A DNA stretch of 18,035 bases, taken from contig CAZYMF010000093.1 of assembly GCA_964648215.1 (NCBI GenBank), positions 1-18,035 of the forward strand, in the 5' to 3' direction. Below the pieces are notes generated by a model that did not search any database, was not told the origin of the DNA, and saw only the letters and a list, made by a program, of their open reading frames with translations. Position numbers and translations under genes: made by a program. Positions 7,004 through 14,743 of this stretch are shown piece after piece. The number at the start of each line of letters is the position of its first letter. The first letter of the stretch is position 1. Origin of the DNA: CAZYMF01 sp964648215. Its GTDB lineage: Bacteria > Desulfobacterota > Binatia > HRBIN30 > JACQVA1.

Positions 7004-8092
7004 ATGAGCGACTCGGTGGATTTCATCGTCAAGAAGACGGACCTGCGCCAGACGGCGTTCGTTCCCGGGCAGGCCTCGGCGGACACGGCGATCGAGCCCG
7101 GACAGGTGCTGCTGCGCGTCGACCGCTTCGCCTTCACCGCCAACAACATCACCTACGGCGCCGTCGGCGAGATGATCGGTTACTGGACGTTCTTCCCGGC
7201 CCGGGAAGGCTGGGGACGCATTCCCGTGTGGGGCTTCGCCGACGTCGCGCGCTCGCGCCACGAGGCGCTGCCCGTGGGCGAGCGGGTCTACGGATACCTT
7301 CCGATGTCGACGCACGTCGTCCTGCAGGCGGACCAGGTTTCCGCCGCAGGCTTCGTCGACGCCGCGCCCCACCGCGCCGCTCTGCCTCCCATCTACAACC
7401 AGTACACGCGCGTCGCCGCCGATCCCGCCTGCGAGCCCGGCCGCGAGGCCCACATCGCGCTCTTCCGTCCGCTGTTCACGACGTCCTTTCTCCTCGACGA
7501 CTTCCTCGCCGAGAACGCGTTTTTCGGCGCGCGCTCGATCATGCTGTCCAGCGCGTCGAGCAAGACCGCGCTGTCCCTGGCCTTCCTCCTCTCGCAGGGA
7601 AGCCGCGAGCAGTGCTCGCTCGTCGGATTGACCTCGCCCGCCAACCGGGCCTTCTGCGAGCGCACCGGCTACTACGACCGCATCGTCACCTACGCCGACG
7701 CCGGCAAGCTGCCGCGCGACACACCCGCGGTGCTCGTCGACTTCGCCGGCAACGGTGCCGTGGTGAGAACCGTGCACGAGGCGCTCGGCGACAGCCTCAA
7801 GTACAGCTGCTCGGTCGGCGTCACCCACTGGGAGAAGATGGCGATGGGGGCGGAGGTGCCGGGACCGGCTCCGATTCTGTTCTTCGCGCCCGACCACGCG
7901 CTGCGACGCAGCGGCGATTGGGGCGCCGCCGGGCTGCAAACGCGCGTGGGCGTCGCGATGCGTCGGTTCCTCGACTCGGCGGGCTGGCTGCGCGTCGTCG
8001 AGGGCCGCGGCCAGGCGGCGGTCGAGTCCGTCTACCGCGCCACTCTCGACGGCAAGGTCGACCCGAGCGAGGGTCACATGCTGGCGCTGTAG
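7004..8092 (+). CDS. DUF2855 family protein
   Basis: The product is 362 aa from ATG at 7004. The frame is open upstream to 6800, but that part overlaps the remnant described before it and is not conserved-looking. Family features seen include TANNITYGAVGEMIGYW (45-61), GWGRIPVWGFADV (69-81) and LSSASSKTALSLAFLL (181-196), the last like a nucleotide-binding strand-loop-helix. LVDFAGNGAVV (244-254) and GVTHWEKM (272-279) follow. The layout, a GroES-like N-terminal part then a Rossmann-like part, resembles medium-chain dehydrogenase/reductases. The usual GxGxxG is replaced by SSASSKT, and no substrate is known for the family. It is soluble and cytosolic, with no signal peptide or membrane segment. 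It is a single gene on the plus strand, with a weak ribosome-binding site and an inverted repeat downstream that faces the convergent glycosyltransferase. Confidence 0.85.
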   Translation: MSDSVDFIVKKTDLRQTAFVPGQASADTAIEPGQVLLRVDRFAFTANNITYGAVGEMIGYWTFFPAREGWGRIPVWGFADVARSRHEALPVGERVYGYLPMSTHVVLQADQVSAAGFVDAAPHRAALPPIYNQYTRVAADPACEPGREAHIALFRPLFTTSFLLDDFLAENAFFGARSIMLSSASSKTALSLAFLLSQGSREQCSLVGLTSPANRAFCERTGYYDRIVTYADAGKLPRDTPAVLVDFAGNGAVVRTVHEALGDSLKYSCSVGVTHWEKMAMGAEVPGPAPILFFAPDHALRRSGDWGAAGLQTRVGVAMRRFLDSAGWLRVVEGRGQAAVESVYRATLDGKVDPSEGHMLAL

Positions 8093-8121
8093 TCGCGATG
8101 GGGCCAGGACAAATGTAGAAC

Positions 8122-8216
8122 ATGGAACCGGGAACCGGGGATGGAGAACCCGTGAACGAAGGACACGACGTTGACCGGTTCTCCGTTCCGAATTCCCGGC
8201 TCCCGGCTCTCCATTC
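8122..8216. repeat. Imperfect inverted repeat between convergent genes
   Basis: The left arm ATGGAACCGGGAACCGGGG (8122-8140) with GGAGAACC (8143-8150) pairs with the right arm GGTTCTCC (8178-8185) and CCCGGCTCCCGGCTCTCCAT (8195-8214). The whole could fold into a long imperfect hairpin. The GGGAACCGGGAA pattern is of a kind seen in dispersed intergenic repeats of environmental bacteria. It sits in the 166-bp gap between the DUF2855 gene and the convergent glycosyltransferase, and could serve as a bidirectional terminator or be a REP-like element. The genome-wide copy number is not visible here. Confidence 0.6.
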
Positions 8217-8258
8217 TCTTCTGCGTGCGCGTCGGTTCAGGGCACGCCCGGCAATGCT

Positions 8259-9200
8259 TCACGAGGCCGCCCGATGCGCGCCCTCGTCACTCTTCGCCGC
8301 CGTGTACTCGCGGCGCACGCGGCACACGCCCTGCCGCTGGGCGCGGTTGAAGCGACGCAGGTTCCACCACACCAGCGCCGCGAGCACGCCCACCAGCACA
8401 CTCGTCCGCGAGACGATCGCCGCACCTCGCGCCGCGCCCACGGCCGCCGCCACCAGCGCCGCAGCCGCGAGTGCGGCGAACAGCGGCTCGTAGAAACGCG
8501 GCCGCGCGATCATGAAGCGAATGGCGAGCAGATCGCGCAGCACCACCACCGTACGGCCCGGACCGTAGTGCGACTCGCCGTGCCGGCGGCGCCGGTCGTT
8601 GACACCCACTTCGGCCACCTCGGCCGCGCCGACGCCGAGAACGGCGGGAAGGAAGCGATGAATCCCCGGGGGCAGCTGAATGCCGCCGAGCACGGCGCGC
8701 TCGTACACCTTCAAGCCGCAGCCGTTGTCGTGCATCGGCAGCCGCGTGACCGTGCGGATCATGAAGTTGGCGATGCGCGACGGCAGCACCCGCACGAACG
8801 CGCTCTCGCGGCGCTGCCGGCGCCAGCCCGACACCACCCGCACGCCGCGTTCGTGCAATGCCGCCAGCAGGCGCGGGATGTCGTGCGGATCGTTCTGACC
8901 GTCGCCGTCGAGAGTCACCACCCGCTCGCCGCAAGCGGCGCGAAAGCCCGCCGACAGCGCCGCCGCCTCGCCGTAGTTGCCGTCGAGATCGAGGACACGC
9001 AGCCGCGGCTCCTCGGCGCACAGCGCCCGCAGCTCGTCGAGCGTGCCGTCGCGGCTGCCGTCGTTGACGAAGATGATCTCGAAGTCCGGCGTCAGCTCGC
9101 GCACGACGCTGCGGATCTCGTTGCACAGCGGCCCGGCGTTGCCCTCTTCGTTGAAGACCGGCACCACCACCGACAGCGCCGGCTGCGACGCGCGGCTCAT
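8259..9200 (-). CDS. Family 2 glycosyltransferase, polyprenyl-phosphate (dolichol-phosphate-mannose synthase-like) type
   Basis: The product is 313 aa. The GT-A domain has LSVVVPVFNEEGN (9-21), FVNDGSRDGT (44-53) and the metal-binding TLDGDGQNDP (96-105). DNGCGLKVY (158-166), HRFLPAV (181-187) and HGESHYGPGRT (207-217) follow, all marks of the DPM1-like subfamily that transfers a sugar from a nucleotide donor to polyprenyl phosphate. Two C-terminal hydrophobic helices (about 239-258 and 266-281) anchor it in the inner membrane. The start was set at ATG 9200 because it overlaps the aminotransferase stop as ATGA (9197-9200); the longer open frame to 9344 encodes only Arg/Ala-rich sequence. It is a second ArnC-like step, distinct from arnC further upstream in the operon. 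It may load the aminotransferase product, or another sugar, onto undecaprenyl phosphate. FlmF-type enzymes are the nearest functional comparison. Confidence 0.85.
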   Translation of the reverse strand: MSRASQPALSVVVPVFNEEGNAGPLCNEIRSVVRELTPDFEIIFVNDGSRDGTLDELRALCAEEPRLRVLDLDGNYGEAAALSAGFRAACGERVVTLDGDGQNDPHDIPRLLAALHERGVRVVSGWRRQRRESAFVRVLPSRIANFMIRTVTRLPMHDNGCGLKVYERAVLGGIQLPPGIHRFLPAVLGVGAAEVAEVGVNDRRRRHGESHYGPGRTVVVLRDLLAIRFMIARPRFYEPLFAALAAAALVAAAVGAARGAAIVSRTSVLVGVLAALVWWNLRRFNRAQRQGVCRVRREYTAAKSDEGAHRAAS

Positions 9201-10306
9201 CGGCGGCAGAAGGCGACGACCGCGTCGGCGACGCGCTCCACCTCGGCGTCGGTGAGATCGGGGAACACCGGCAGCGACAGGATCTCCTGCGCCAGCCGCT
9301 CCGCGCGCGGCAGCGCCGGCCCCTCGCCGTAGGCCAGCAGCCACGCCGGCTGGCGATGCAGCGGAACGGGGTAGTGGATGCCGGTCTCGATGCCGGCCCC
9401 TTTCAGGTAGCTCGCCAGCGCGTCGCGCTGCGGCGTGCGGACGACGTACTGGTGGTAGACGTGCACTTCACCCGGAGCCTCGACCGGTACGCCGACACCC
9501 AGGGGCGCGAAGCGCGAGCTGTAGAACGCCGCGATCTCGCGCCGGCGCCGGTTGCGTGCGTCGAGATGTCTCAGCTTGATGCGGAGCACGGCGGCCTGCA
9601 GCTCGTCCAGCCGATAGTTGCCGCCATAGCGGACGTGATGGTTCTTCCGCTCCTGCCCGTGGGCCAGGCAGAGACGCACGCGCTTGGCAATCTCCTCGTC
9701 TCCGGTGGTCACGAAGCCGGCGTCGCCGTAAGCGGCGAGATTTTTGACCACCCCGGCGCTGAAGCAGCCGACGGCGCCGAAGCTGCCGACACGCCGTCCG
9801 TCGCGCGCGGCGCCGTGCGCATGCGAGCCGTCTTCCACCAGCGCCAGCCGGCGCGCGCGCGCGAGCTCGAGCAGCGGCGCCAACCGCAGCGGCGAGCCGT
9901 AGAGGTGCACGGCCAGCAGCGCCCGAGTGCGCGGGGTCACCGCTCGGACGACGGCGTCGACGTCGGGACCGAGGCCGTCCGCCTCGACGTCGACCAGCAC
10001 CGGCTGGGCCCCCGCCAGCCGGATCGCCTCGACGTCGGCGGTGAAAGCGTTGGCGTGGACGATCACCTCGTCCCCCGGACCGATACCGAGCGCCCACAGG
10101 CCCAACACCAGCGCATCGGTGCCGGACGAGGCTCCGACCGCGTGCGACACGCCGACATACGCGGCGATCTCCTGCTCGAAGGCGCGCGTATTCGGCCCCT
10201 TGAGCAGGTGCATTGCCGCGAGGGACTCCTGCCAAGCCCCGGCGATCTCGGCCGCGATGGCCGCGTGCTCGCGCTTGAGGTCGAGCAAGGGAACTGTCGT
10301 GTTCAT
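9197..10306 (-). CDS. DegT/DnrJ/EryC1/StrS (ArnB-like) sugar aminotransferase
   Basis: The product is 369 aa, typical of PLP-dependent sugar aminotransferases. Seen are the phosphate-binding SSGTDAL (60-66), EDGSHAHGA (158-166) with Asp159 for the pyridine nitrogen, Lys188 in VVKNLAAYGDAG as the Schiff-base lysine, and GGNYRLDELQAAVL (228-241). The residues before the lysine read SAGVV rather than the usual aromatic-rich FYPT-like run. Near the C-terminus, TGIHYPVPLHRQPAW is the form seen in 3-aminotransferases such as DesV/WbpE, not quite the ArnB form. By operon position it is the only candidate for ArnB, which makes UDP-L-Ara4N from the UDP-4-keto sugar using glutamate. It may instead make a 3-amino sugar. 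AGGAG lies nine bases before ATG (10316-10320), supporting the start. It is translationally coupled to the following glycosyltransferase. Confidence 0.88.
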   Translation of the reverse strand: MNTTVPLLDLKREHAAIAAEIAGAWQESLAAMHLLKGPNTRAFEQEIAAYVGVSHAVGASSGTDALVLGLWALGIGPGDEVIVHANAFTADVEAIRLAGAQPVLVDVEADGLGPDVDAVVRAVTPRTRALLAVHLYGSPLRLAPLLELARARRLALVEDGSHAHGAARDGRRVGSFGAVGCFSAGVVKNLAAYGDAGFVTTGDEEIAKRVRLCLAHGQERKNHHVRYGGNYRLDELQAAVLRIKLRHLDARNRRRREIAAFYSSRFAPLGVGVPVEAPGEVHVYHQYVVRTPQRDALASYLKGAGIETGIHYPVPLHRQPAWLLAYGEGPALPRAERLAQEILSLPVFPDLTDAEVERVADAVVAFCRR

Positions 10307-10321
10307 GAACGGTCACTCCTG

Positions 10322-10338
10322 CCGGCGCCGCGCGCCGG
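10322..10338 (-). promoter_or_regulatory. Intercistronic hairpin before the aminotransferase ribosome-binding site
   Basis: CCGGCGC (10322-10328) and GCGCCGG (10332-10338) form a perfect 7-bp GC stem with a 3-base loop in the 37-bp gap between the second arnT-like gene and the aminotransferase. On the minus strand the AGGAG ribosome-binding site follows one base after the stem. There is no T-run, so it is more likely an mRNA-stability or translation element than a terminator. Confidence 0.4.
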
Positions 10339-10343
10339 ACGAT

Positions 10344-12116
10344 TCAAGCAACCCGCTTGTGCACCAAGATGAGACGATCGTTGCCCATCGTCTCTTCTCC
10401 CGCCGGCAACGGCACGAGCGCGAACGGGGCGCGTTCGGCCGCAGAGAGCTGCTCCCACTGTTGGCGGGTCATCAACAGGTAGGGAGGGGCGGCGGCGTCC
10501 AGGTCTCCCTGATAGTTGTTGATCCTTCCTCCCCAGTAGTAGGCGGCCACGTAGTCGAACGTCCGGTAGAACGCCACCGTCTCGCCCCCCGCCACCCGCC
10601 GCACGGCCGGCATCAGGTCGCGGTAGGTTCGGTGCACGCCGATCTGCGGCAGCAAGATCTGCTGCGCGAACACGTCGGCAACACCCAGGGTGGCGACCAC
10701 GCCGACGAGCACCCCACGCCAGCGGCCGGGGCCGGCGGCGCGCAACGCCTGGGCCACCCACCACAACGCCGCCACCGCCGCCGCGAACAGCGCCACGCTC
10801 GCCAGCGCATGATGGCGCAGAGCTTCGGCGACCCAATCGGTGTACAGGGAGGCTTCGGGCGAGAAGAAGCGCCCCACCCACTCGACCAACGGCAGCCCCG
10901 CCCGTTCGATCACCGTTGCCAGCAGCAGGACGGTGACGATCCCGGCGGCGCCCAGCGCCACGACGCGAAGCACGATCAACCACCACCTCGGCTCGTCTGC
11001 GCTCCGCGTTTCCGTTGCGTTCCATTTCCCAGCCCACCACCACCCCACCAGAAGACCGAGCGCGGGATAGAGAGCCAGCAGGTAGACGCTGCGCTTGCTG
11101 ACGGCCAGGGCGTAGAGGCCGAAGACCACCGCCATCCACAAAAGCATATAGACGCGCGGATCGTCGGCGGACAAGCGCCGCCGCTCACGCCACAGGGCAA
11201 TCACCGGACCGGGCACGAACAACGTCCACGGCAAGAACCCAGCCAACAACGTGAGGAACAGGTAGATCACGCCGTGCCGGTGACCGCCCTCGTACTCGGA
11301 GGACGAGAACATCCGGTAGACGTTCTCGTTGAGAACCTGCTTTCCAAAAAAAGCGAAGCCGCCTTCGATCAGGGCCAGCACGTACCACAGCCCCGCGATC
11401 ACCGCGACGGCGATCAAGCCGCGCACCAGGCGCAGCCGCCACAGCGGCGAGGCATCGCGCTGGAGTGCGCACAGCACGACGATCAGCAAACCCGGGAGAG
11501 CCACTCCGACGGGGCCCTTGGCCAGAACCGCGAAGGCCATCCCGCCGTAGAACGGCACCAGCCAGCGGCGGCCGCCGCTGCGTACGAAGAACAGATACGA
11601 GAAGAACGCGACCAGCAAGCCAAACGTGAGCGTCATGTCCACCCGCGCACCGGTGGCCGCGCGCTGCCACTCGAAGCTGGTCATGACGATCGTCGCCCCC
11701 GTCAAGCCCGCCACGGTTCCCCAGAGGGCTACACCGGCGCCGTAGGTAGCGAGCACGCCGCCGAGCGAGAGGAGGGCCGAGGGCAGACGGATGCTCCACT
11801 CGTCGGTTCGCCCCTGCGCCAGCGAAATCAAGGCGCCCATCCAGTGGAACAGCGGCGGCTTCGACGGCACCTCCGCGCCTGTCGGCCCGTCGCGCAGCGG
11901 CAACACCCATTCCCCCTGATGCGTGATCTCCCAGACAACCAGTGCCTCGCGCGCTTCGCCGTGGGTGTGGAACGGCATCCTCCCCAGACCCCACAGCTGC
12001 AGCGTACCCCAGAGCACGACCAACACCGCCGCACCCACCACCGTGGCCACGGTGGACCGGGGCGGAGAGACGACCGTGGCCGTCTCTCCGCCCGCCGTCG
12101 TCGTTTCGATGCTCAT
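10344..12116 (-). CDS. Second ArnT-like GT-C glycosyltransferase (GT83/GT39-type integral membrane protein)
   Basis: The product is 590 aa with about a dozen hydrophobic segments, the first at about 22-42, and a C-terminal soluble domain (roughly from residue 470). The first periplasmic loop carries HTHGEAREALVVWEI (50-64) and SKPPLFHWMG (85-94), matching the layout of ArnT-type lipid-linked sugar transferases. The DEPRYAE motif of the adjacent ArnT is replaced by HGEAREA, so the acidic pair is only partly kept. KGPVGVALPGLL and FVPGPVIAL are further family-like stretches. ATG at 12116 was chosen because it overlaps the upstream arnT stop as ATGA (12113-12116); the frame stays open upstream only in antisense-like Arg-rich sequence. 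By family it moves a sugar from undecaprenyl phosphate to an acceptor on the periplasmic face of the inner membrane. Sugar and acceptor are not known; it may serve the second glycosyltransferase of this operon. Confidence 0.83.
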   Translation of the reverse strand: MSIETTTAGGETATVVSPPRSTVATVVGAAVLVVLWGTLQLWGLGRMPFHTHGEAREALVVWEITHQGEWVLPLRDGPTGAEVPSKPPLFHWMGALISLAQGRTDEWSIRLPSALLSLGGVLATYGAGVALWGTVAGLTGATIVMTSFEWQRAATGARVDMTLTFGLLVAFFSYLFFVRSGGRRWLVPFYGGMAFAVLAKGPVGVALPGLLIVVLCALQRDASPLWRLRLVRGLIAVAVIAGLWYVLALIEGGFAFFGKQVLNENVYRMFSSSEYEGGHRHGVIYLFLTLLAGFLPWTLFVPGPVIALWRERRRLSADDPRVYMLLWMAVVFGLYALAVSKRSVYLLALYPALGLLVGWWWAGKWNATETRSADEPRWWLIVLRVVALGAAGIVTVLLLATVIERAGLPLVEWVGRFFSPEASLYTDWVAEALRHHALASVALFAAAVAALWWVAQALRAAGPGRWRGVLVGVVATLGVADVFAQQILLPQIGVHRTYRDLMPAVRRVAGGETVAFYRTFDYVAAYYWGGRINNYQGDLDAAAPPYLLMTRQQWEQLSAAERAPFALVPLPAGEETMGNDRLILVHKRVA

Positions 12117-13807
12117 GGCACGGGATGGTTGACGACGACGACCTTCTTGCCTTCGGCGGCGACCTGGATCGGCGGCGACGAGAGCTGCGGCAGCAACGGC
12201 TTCAGCTCCGAGCGGTTGATCACCAGGAACACTCGCGTCGGCGACGCCCATTCCTGCAGCAGCTTCGCGTCGCTCGGCCAGAAGAAGGCGCTCTGGTCGC
12301 CCTGCCGGCTGCCGAAGGCGAGCTCGCCCTTGCCCACCACCATGACCGCCCGGCGCTGCGTGTACAGCGGGATACCCTGGACGTAGTGACGGTAGATGAG
12401 CACCTCGTCCCCGGGCTGGGCGTGCGCCCGGATGGCCAGGCCCAACTGGCGGTAGCTGGTGGTGACACCACGCCCCGAGATCGCCACCGACAGCAGCGCC
12501 AGCATGGCCACCATGCCCGTGACCAACGCTCGCTGGGTGTCGCGCTGTTGGCGCATCCACCACCCGGCGGCGAGTAGCACCAGACCTCCCGCCCACAGGT
12601 AGGGCGTCAGGGGACGACTCAGCGGCAACGTCAGGAAGAGCACCACCACGCCCCCGATCACCATGCCGCCGCCCAGCACCAGCAACAGCGGCGCCAGCCG
12701 CGGGCCGAGAGGCGCCTCGGCCGCGACGGCGTCACGCAGCGCGCGCGCCGTCAGCAGCGCCAGCGGCGGCAGCGCCGGAACGATGTAGGTGCCCAGCTTC
12801 GACGTCGACAGGCTGAAGAAGCCGATGATCACCGCCGACCAGATCAGGCAGAACCAGGTCAGCGCCGACCATTCGCGGAAGCGGCGCAGCGCGCCCGACC
12901 AGGCCGGCACCAGCAGCACGGCGACGCTCCACGGCAGCAGCGAGGCGAACACGATCGGCAGGAAGAACCAGATCGGCTGATGGTGCTCGCCGGTGCTGAG
13001 GAAACGCCGGACGTGCTGGTCCATGATGAAGAAGTCGGGAAACTCCGGATTGCGTACGCTGACCAGCACGAACCAGGGCAACGCCACCAGGCAGAAAAGA
13101 CCGATGCCGACGCGATCGATGCCCGCCCACAGCGCCCGCCAGTCGCGCTGCGCCAGCAGGAACAGGACGACGATGCCGCCGGTGAGCACGATCGCCACCG
13201 GCCCTTTGGTCAGCACGCCGAGAGCCACGCTGAGGTAGAGGCCGAGCAGCCACGCCCGCGGCCGCCCGGGACCCTGCCACCAGAACCAGAAGCAGGCCAG
13301 GCCGAGGGTGAGAAAGAAGGTCAGCGGCATGTCCAGGGTCAGCGTCTGCCCCATGGCGAAGAACAGCGGCGAGACGGCGAGCAGCCCGGCGCCGATGGCG
13401 GCCACCCAGTTGCCGTAGCCGCGACGCCCCACCGCCCACGTCAGCAGGATGGTGCCGAGGGCGGCGAACACCGGCACCAGGCGCGCGCTCCAGTCGCTGA
13501 CGCCGAGGAAGGAGAAGTCGATCGCCGTCAGCCAGTACACCAGCGGCGGCTTCTCGAAGTACTTGACGTAGTTCAGCGTCGGCGTCACCCAGTCGTGCCG
13601 TGCCAGCATCTCGCGCGCGATCTCGGCGTAGCGGGGCTCGTCGGGCTCGGCCAGGGCGCCGAGGTGGAGAGAGAAGCAGTAGGCCGCCGCCGCCGCGACG
13701 GCGAACAGCGCCACCGCCCACGGCCGCAGCGGCCGTGGCGCCGCGGCGCCGGTGTCGCTCTTCGCGATCGTGTCGGGTTCCAGGGGAACGGTTTCCACTT
13801 CATTCAT
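12113..13807 (-). CDS. arnT: ArnT-type undecaprenyl-phosphate aminoarabinose (L-Ara4N) transferase
   Basis: The product is 564 aa, close to E. coli ArnT (550 aa). After a first membrane helix (about 29-48) the periplasmic loop has EPDEPRYAEIAREM (54-67) and YFEKPPLVYWL (83-93), the two conserved first-loop motifs of ArnT. Later TLDMPLTFFL and LTKGPVAIVL are also typical. About 12 membrane segments precede a periplasmic C-terminal domain (about 480-564). ArnT moves L-Ara4N from undecaprenyl phosphate to lipid A phosphates, lowering surface charge and giving resistance to polymyxin and cationic peptides. The start overlaps the arnD stop as ATGA (13804-13807), and the stop overlaps the start of the second arnT-like gene. 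The assignment as true arnT is supported by arnC, arnA and arnD in the same operon; lipid A as acceptor is inferred. Confidence 0.88.
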   Translation of the reverse strand: MNEVETVPLEPDTIAKSDTGAAAPRPLRPWAVALFAVAAAAAYCFSLHLGALAEPDEPRYAEIAREMLARHDWVTPTLNYVKYFEKPPLVYWLTAIDFSFLGVSDWSARLVPVFAALGTILLTWAVGRRGYGNWVAAIGAGLLAVSPLFFAMGQTLTLDMPLTFFLTLGLACFWFWWQGPGRPRAWLLGLYLSVALGVLTKGPVAIVLTGGIVVLFLLAQRDWRALWAGIDRVGIGLFCLVALPWFVLVSVRNPEFPDFFIMDQHVRRFLSTGEHHQPIWFFLPIVFASLLPWSVAVLLVPAWSGALRRFREWSALTWFCLIWSAVIIGFFSLSTSKLGTYIVPALPPLALLTARALRDAVAAEAPLGPRLAPLLLVLGGGMVIGGVVVLFLTLPLSRPLTPYLWAGGLVLLAAGWWMRQQRDTQRALVTGMVAMLALLSVAISGRGVTTSYRQLGLAIRAHAQPGDEVLIYRHYVQGIPLYTQRRAVMVVGKGELAFGSRQGDQSAFFWPSDAKLLQEWASPTRVFLVINRSELKPLLPQLSSPPIQVAAEGKKVVVVNHPVP

Positions 13808-14691
13808 ATCTGCATCGCCACCGTACCGTGGCGCCCGGCAATCGGGCGCGGCATCACGTCGTGCACCGGGAGCTCGGCGCCGTGCAGGCGCTCGGCCTCG
13901 GCATCCAGGCGCACGAACTCGACCTCGGGCTTGAGCGCTGCCAGCATCTCGCCGAACAGCTCCAGGTGCGGCAGGCCCTCGACCTCGGTGTGAATGGTGT
14001 GCACGTTGAGACCGTCACGCACGCAGCCGAGGTAGAAGCGGACCAGCTCCGCGCGCTCCGTGCCGACCTCGCCGTACGTCTCGTCGAGCGTCGGCCAGGT
14101 GCTCGGGATCTCCGGCGTGCGGAAGACCCGGCCGTCGGCCCGGGCGCGGTACGGAGCGGTACCGCGGGTGTCGCTGTGATAGAGCAGCTCGGCCTCGTCC
14201 TCGCACTGCAGGCTGGCGGCCGTGCACTGCCAGCCGGGCGCCGCGAACGAGCGCGGCGGATGGCCGAGAATCTCGGTGTAGACGTCGCAGCCACGCCCGA
14301 ACTCGGCGCGCACGGCGTCGAGCGGCAGCGACGCCAACCGGTCCTGCCAGTAGACGTGATCGTAGCCGTGCACGCCGACCTCGTGGCCGGCCGCTTCGGC
14401 GGCGCGCAGCAGCTCGGGAAAGGCCCGCGCAATCTGCGGCCCCGGCAGCAAGGTGCCGTAGAGCACGGTCCGCCAGCCGTACATGCCGACGGCGTTGGTC
14501 CGCCGCATCTTGCGCAGAAAGCCCCGCCGCAGCACCCGCCGAATGGCGCGACCGGAGTGGTCGGGACCGCACGAGATGAAGAACGACGCCGACACGCCCA
14601 GGCGCTCGAATAGCTTCAGCAGCGCGGGAACGCCACGCTGGAGACCGACGTGGGTGTCGACGTCCACTTTGAGAGCCAGGCGAGTAGACAC
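13804..14691 (-). CDS. arnD: ArnD-like polysaccharide deacetylase (4-deoxy-4-formamido-L-arabinose-phosphoundecaprenol deformylase)
   Basis: The product is 295 aa, the normal ArnD length. LKVDVDTHVGLQRGVP (7-22) matches the ArnD N-terminus, with Asp10/Asp12 as the catalytic and metal aspartates. HEVGVHGYDH (103-112) gives the His108/His112 metal pair of the NodB fold. SFFISCGPDHSGR (36-48), FLRKMRRTNA (58-67) and TIHTEVEG (232-239) are ArnD-specific matches. The enzyme removes the formyl group from undecaprenyl-phosphate-Ara4FN at the inner membrane so that the product can be flipped and used by ArnT. The start is GTG at 14691; it places nine residues before the first Asp, as in E. coli ArnD, but has no strong ribosome-binding site. 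It lies 52 bp after the arnA dehydrogenase gene and overlaps arnT by four bases. NaxD-type N-acetylhexosamine deacetylation is a possible alternative. Confidence 0.88.
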   Translation of the reverse strand: MSTRLALKVDVDTHVGLQRGVPALLKLFERLGVSASFFISCGPDHSGRAIRRVLRRGFLRKMRRTNAVGMYGWRTVLYGTLLPGPQIARAFPELLRAAEAAGHEVGVHGYDHVYWQDRLASLPLDAVRAEFGRGCDVYTEILGHPPRSFAAPGWQCTAASLQCEDEAELLYHSDTRGTAPYRARADGRVFRTPEIPSTWPTLDETYGEVGTERAELVRFYLGCVRDGLNVHTIHTEVEGLPHLELFGEMLAALKPEVEFVRLDAEAERLHGAELPVHDVMPRPIAGRHGTVAMQI

Positions 14692-14743
14692 GATGACAGC
14701 CGAGCTTGCCCGCGGGGTGCCGTGGCGAGAAGGCCGCCGCCCC

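Noticed and set aside
9927..12386. An 819-codon open frame on the plus strand.
   Set aside because: It lies antisense to the aminotransferase and both arnT-type genes, is rich in Arg/His/Gln/Pro with no domain pattern, and is a normal by-product of high GC coding sequence.
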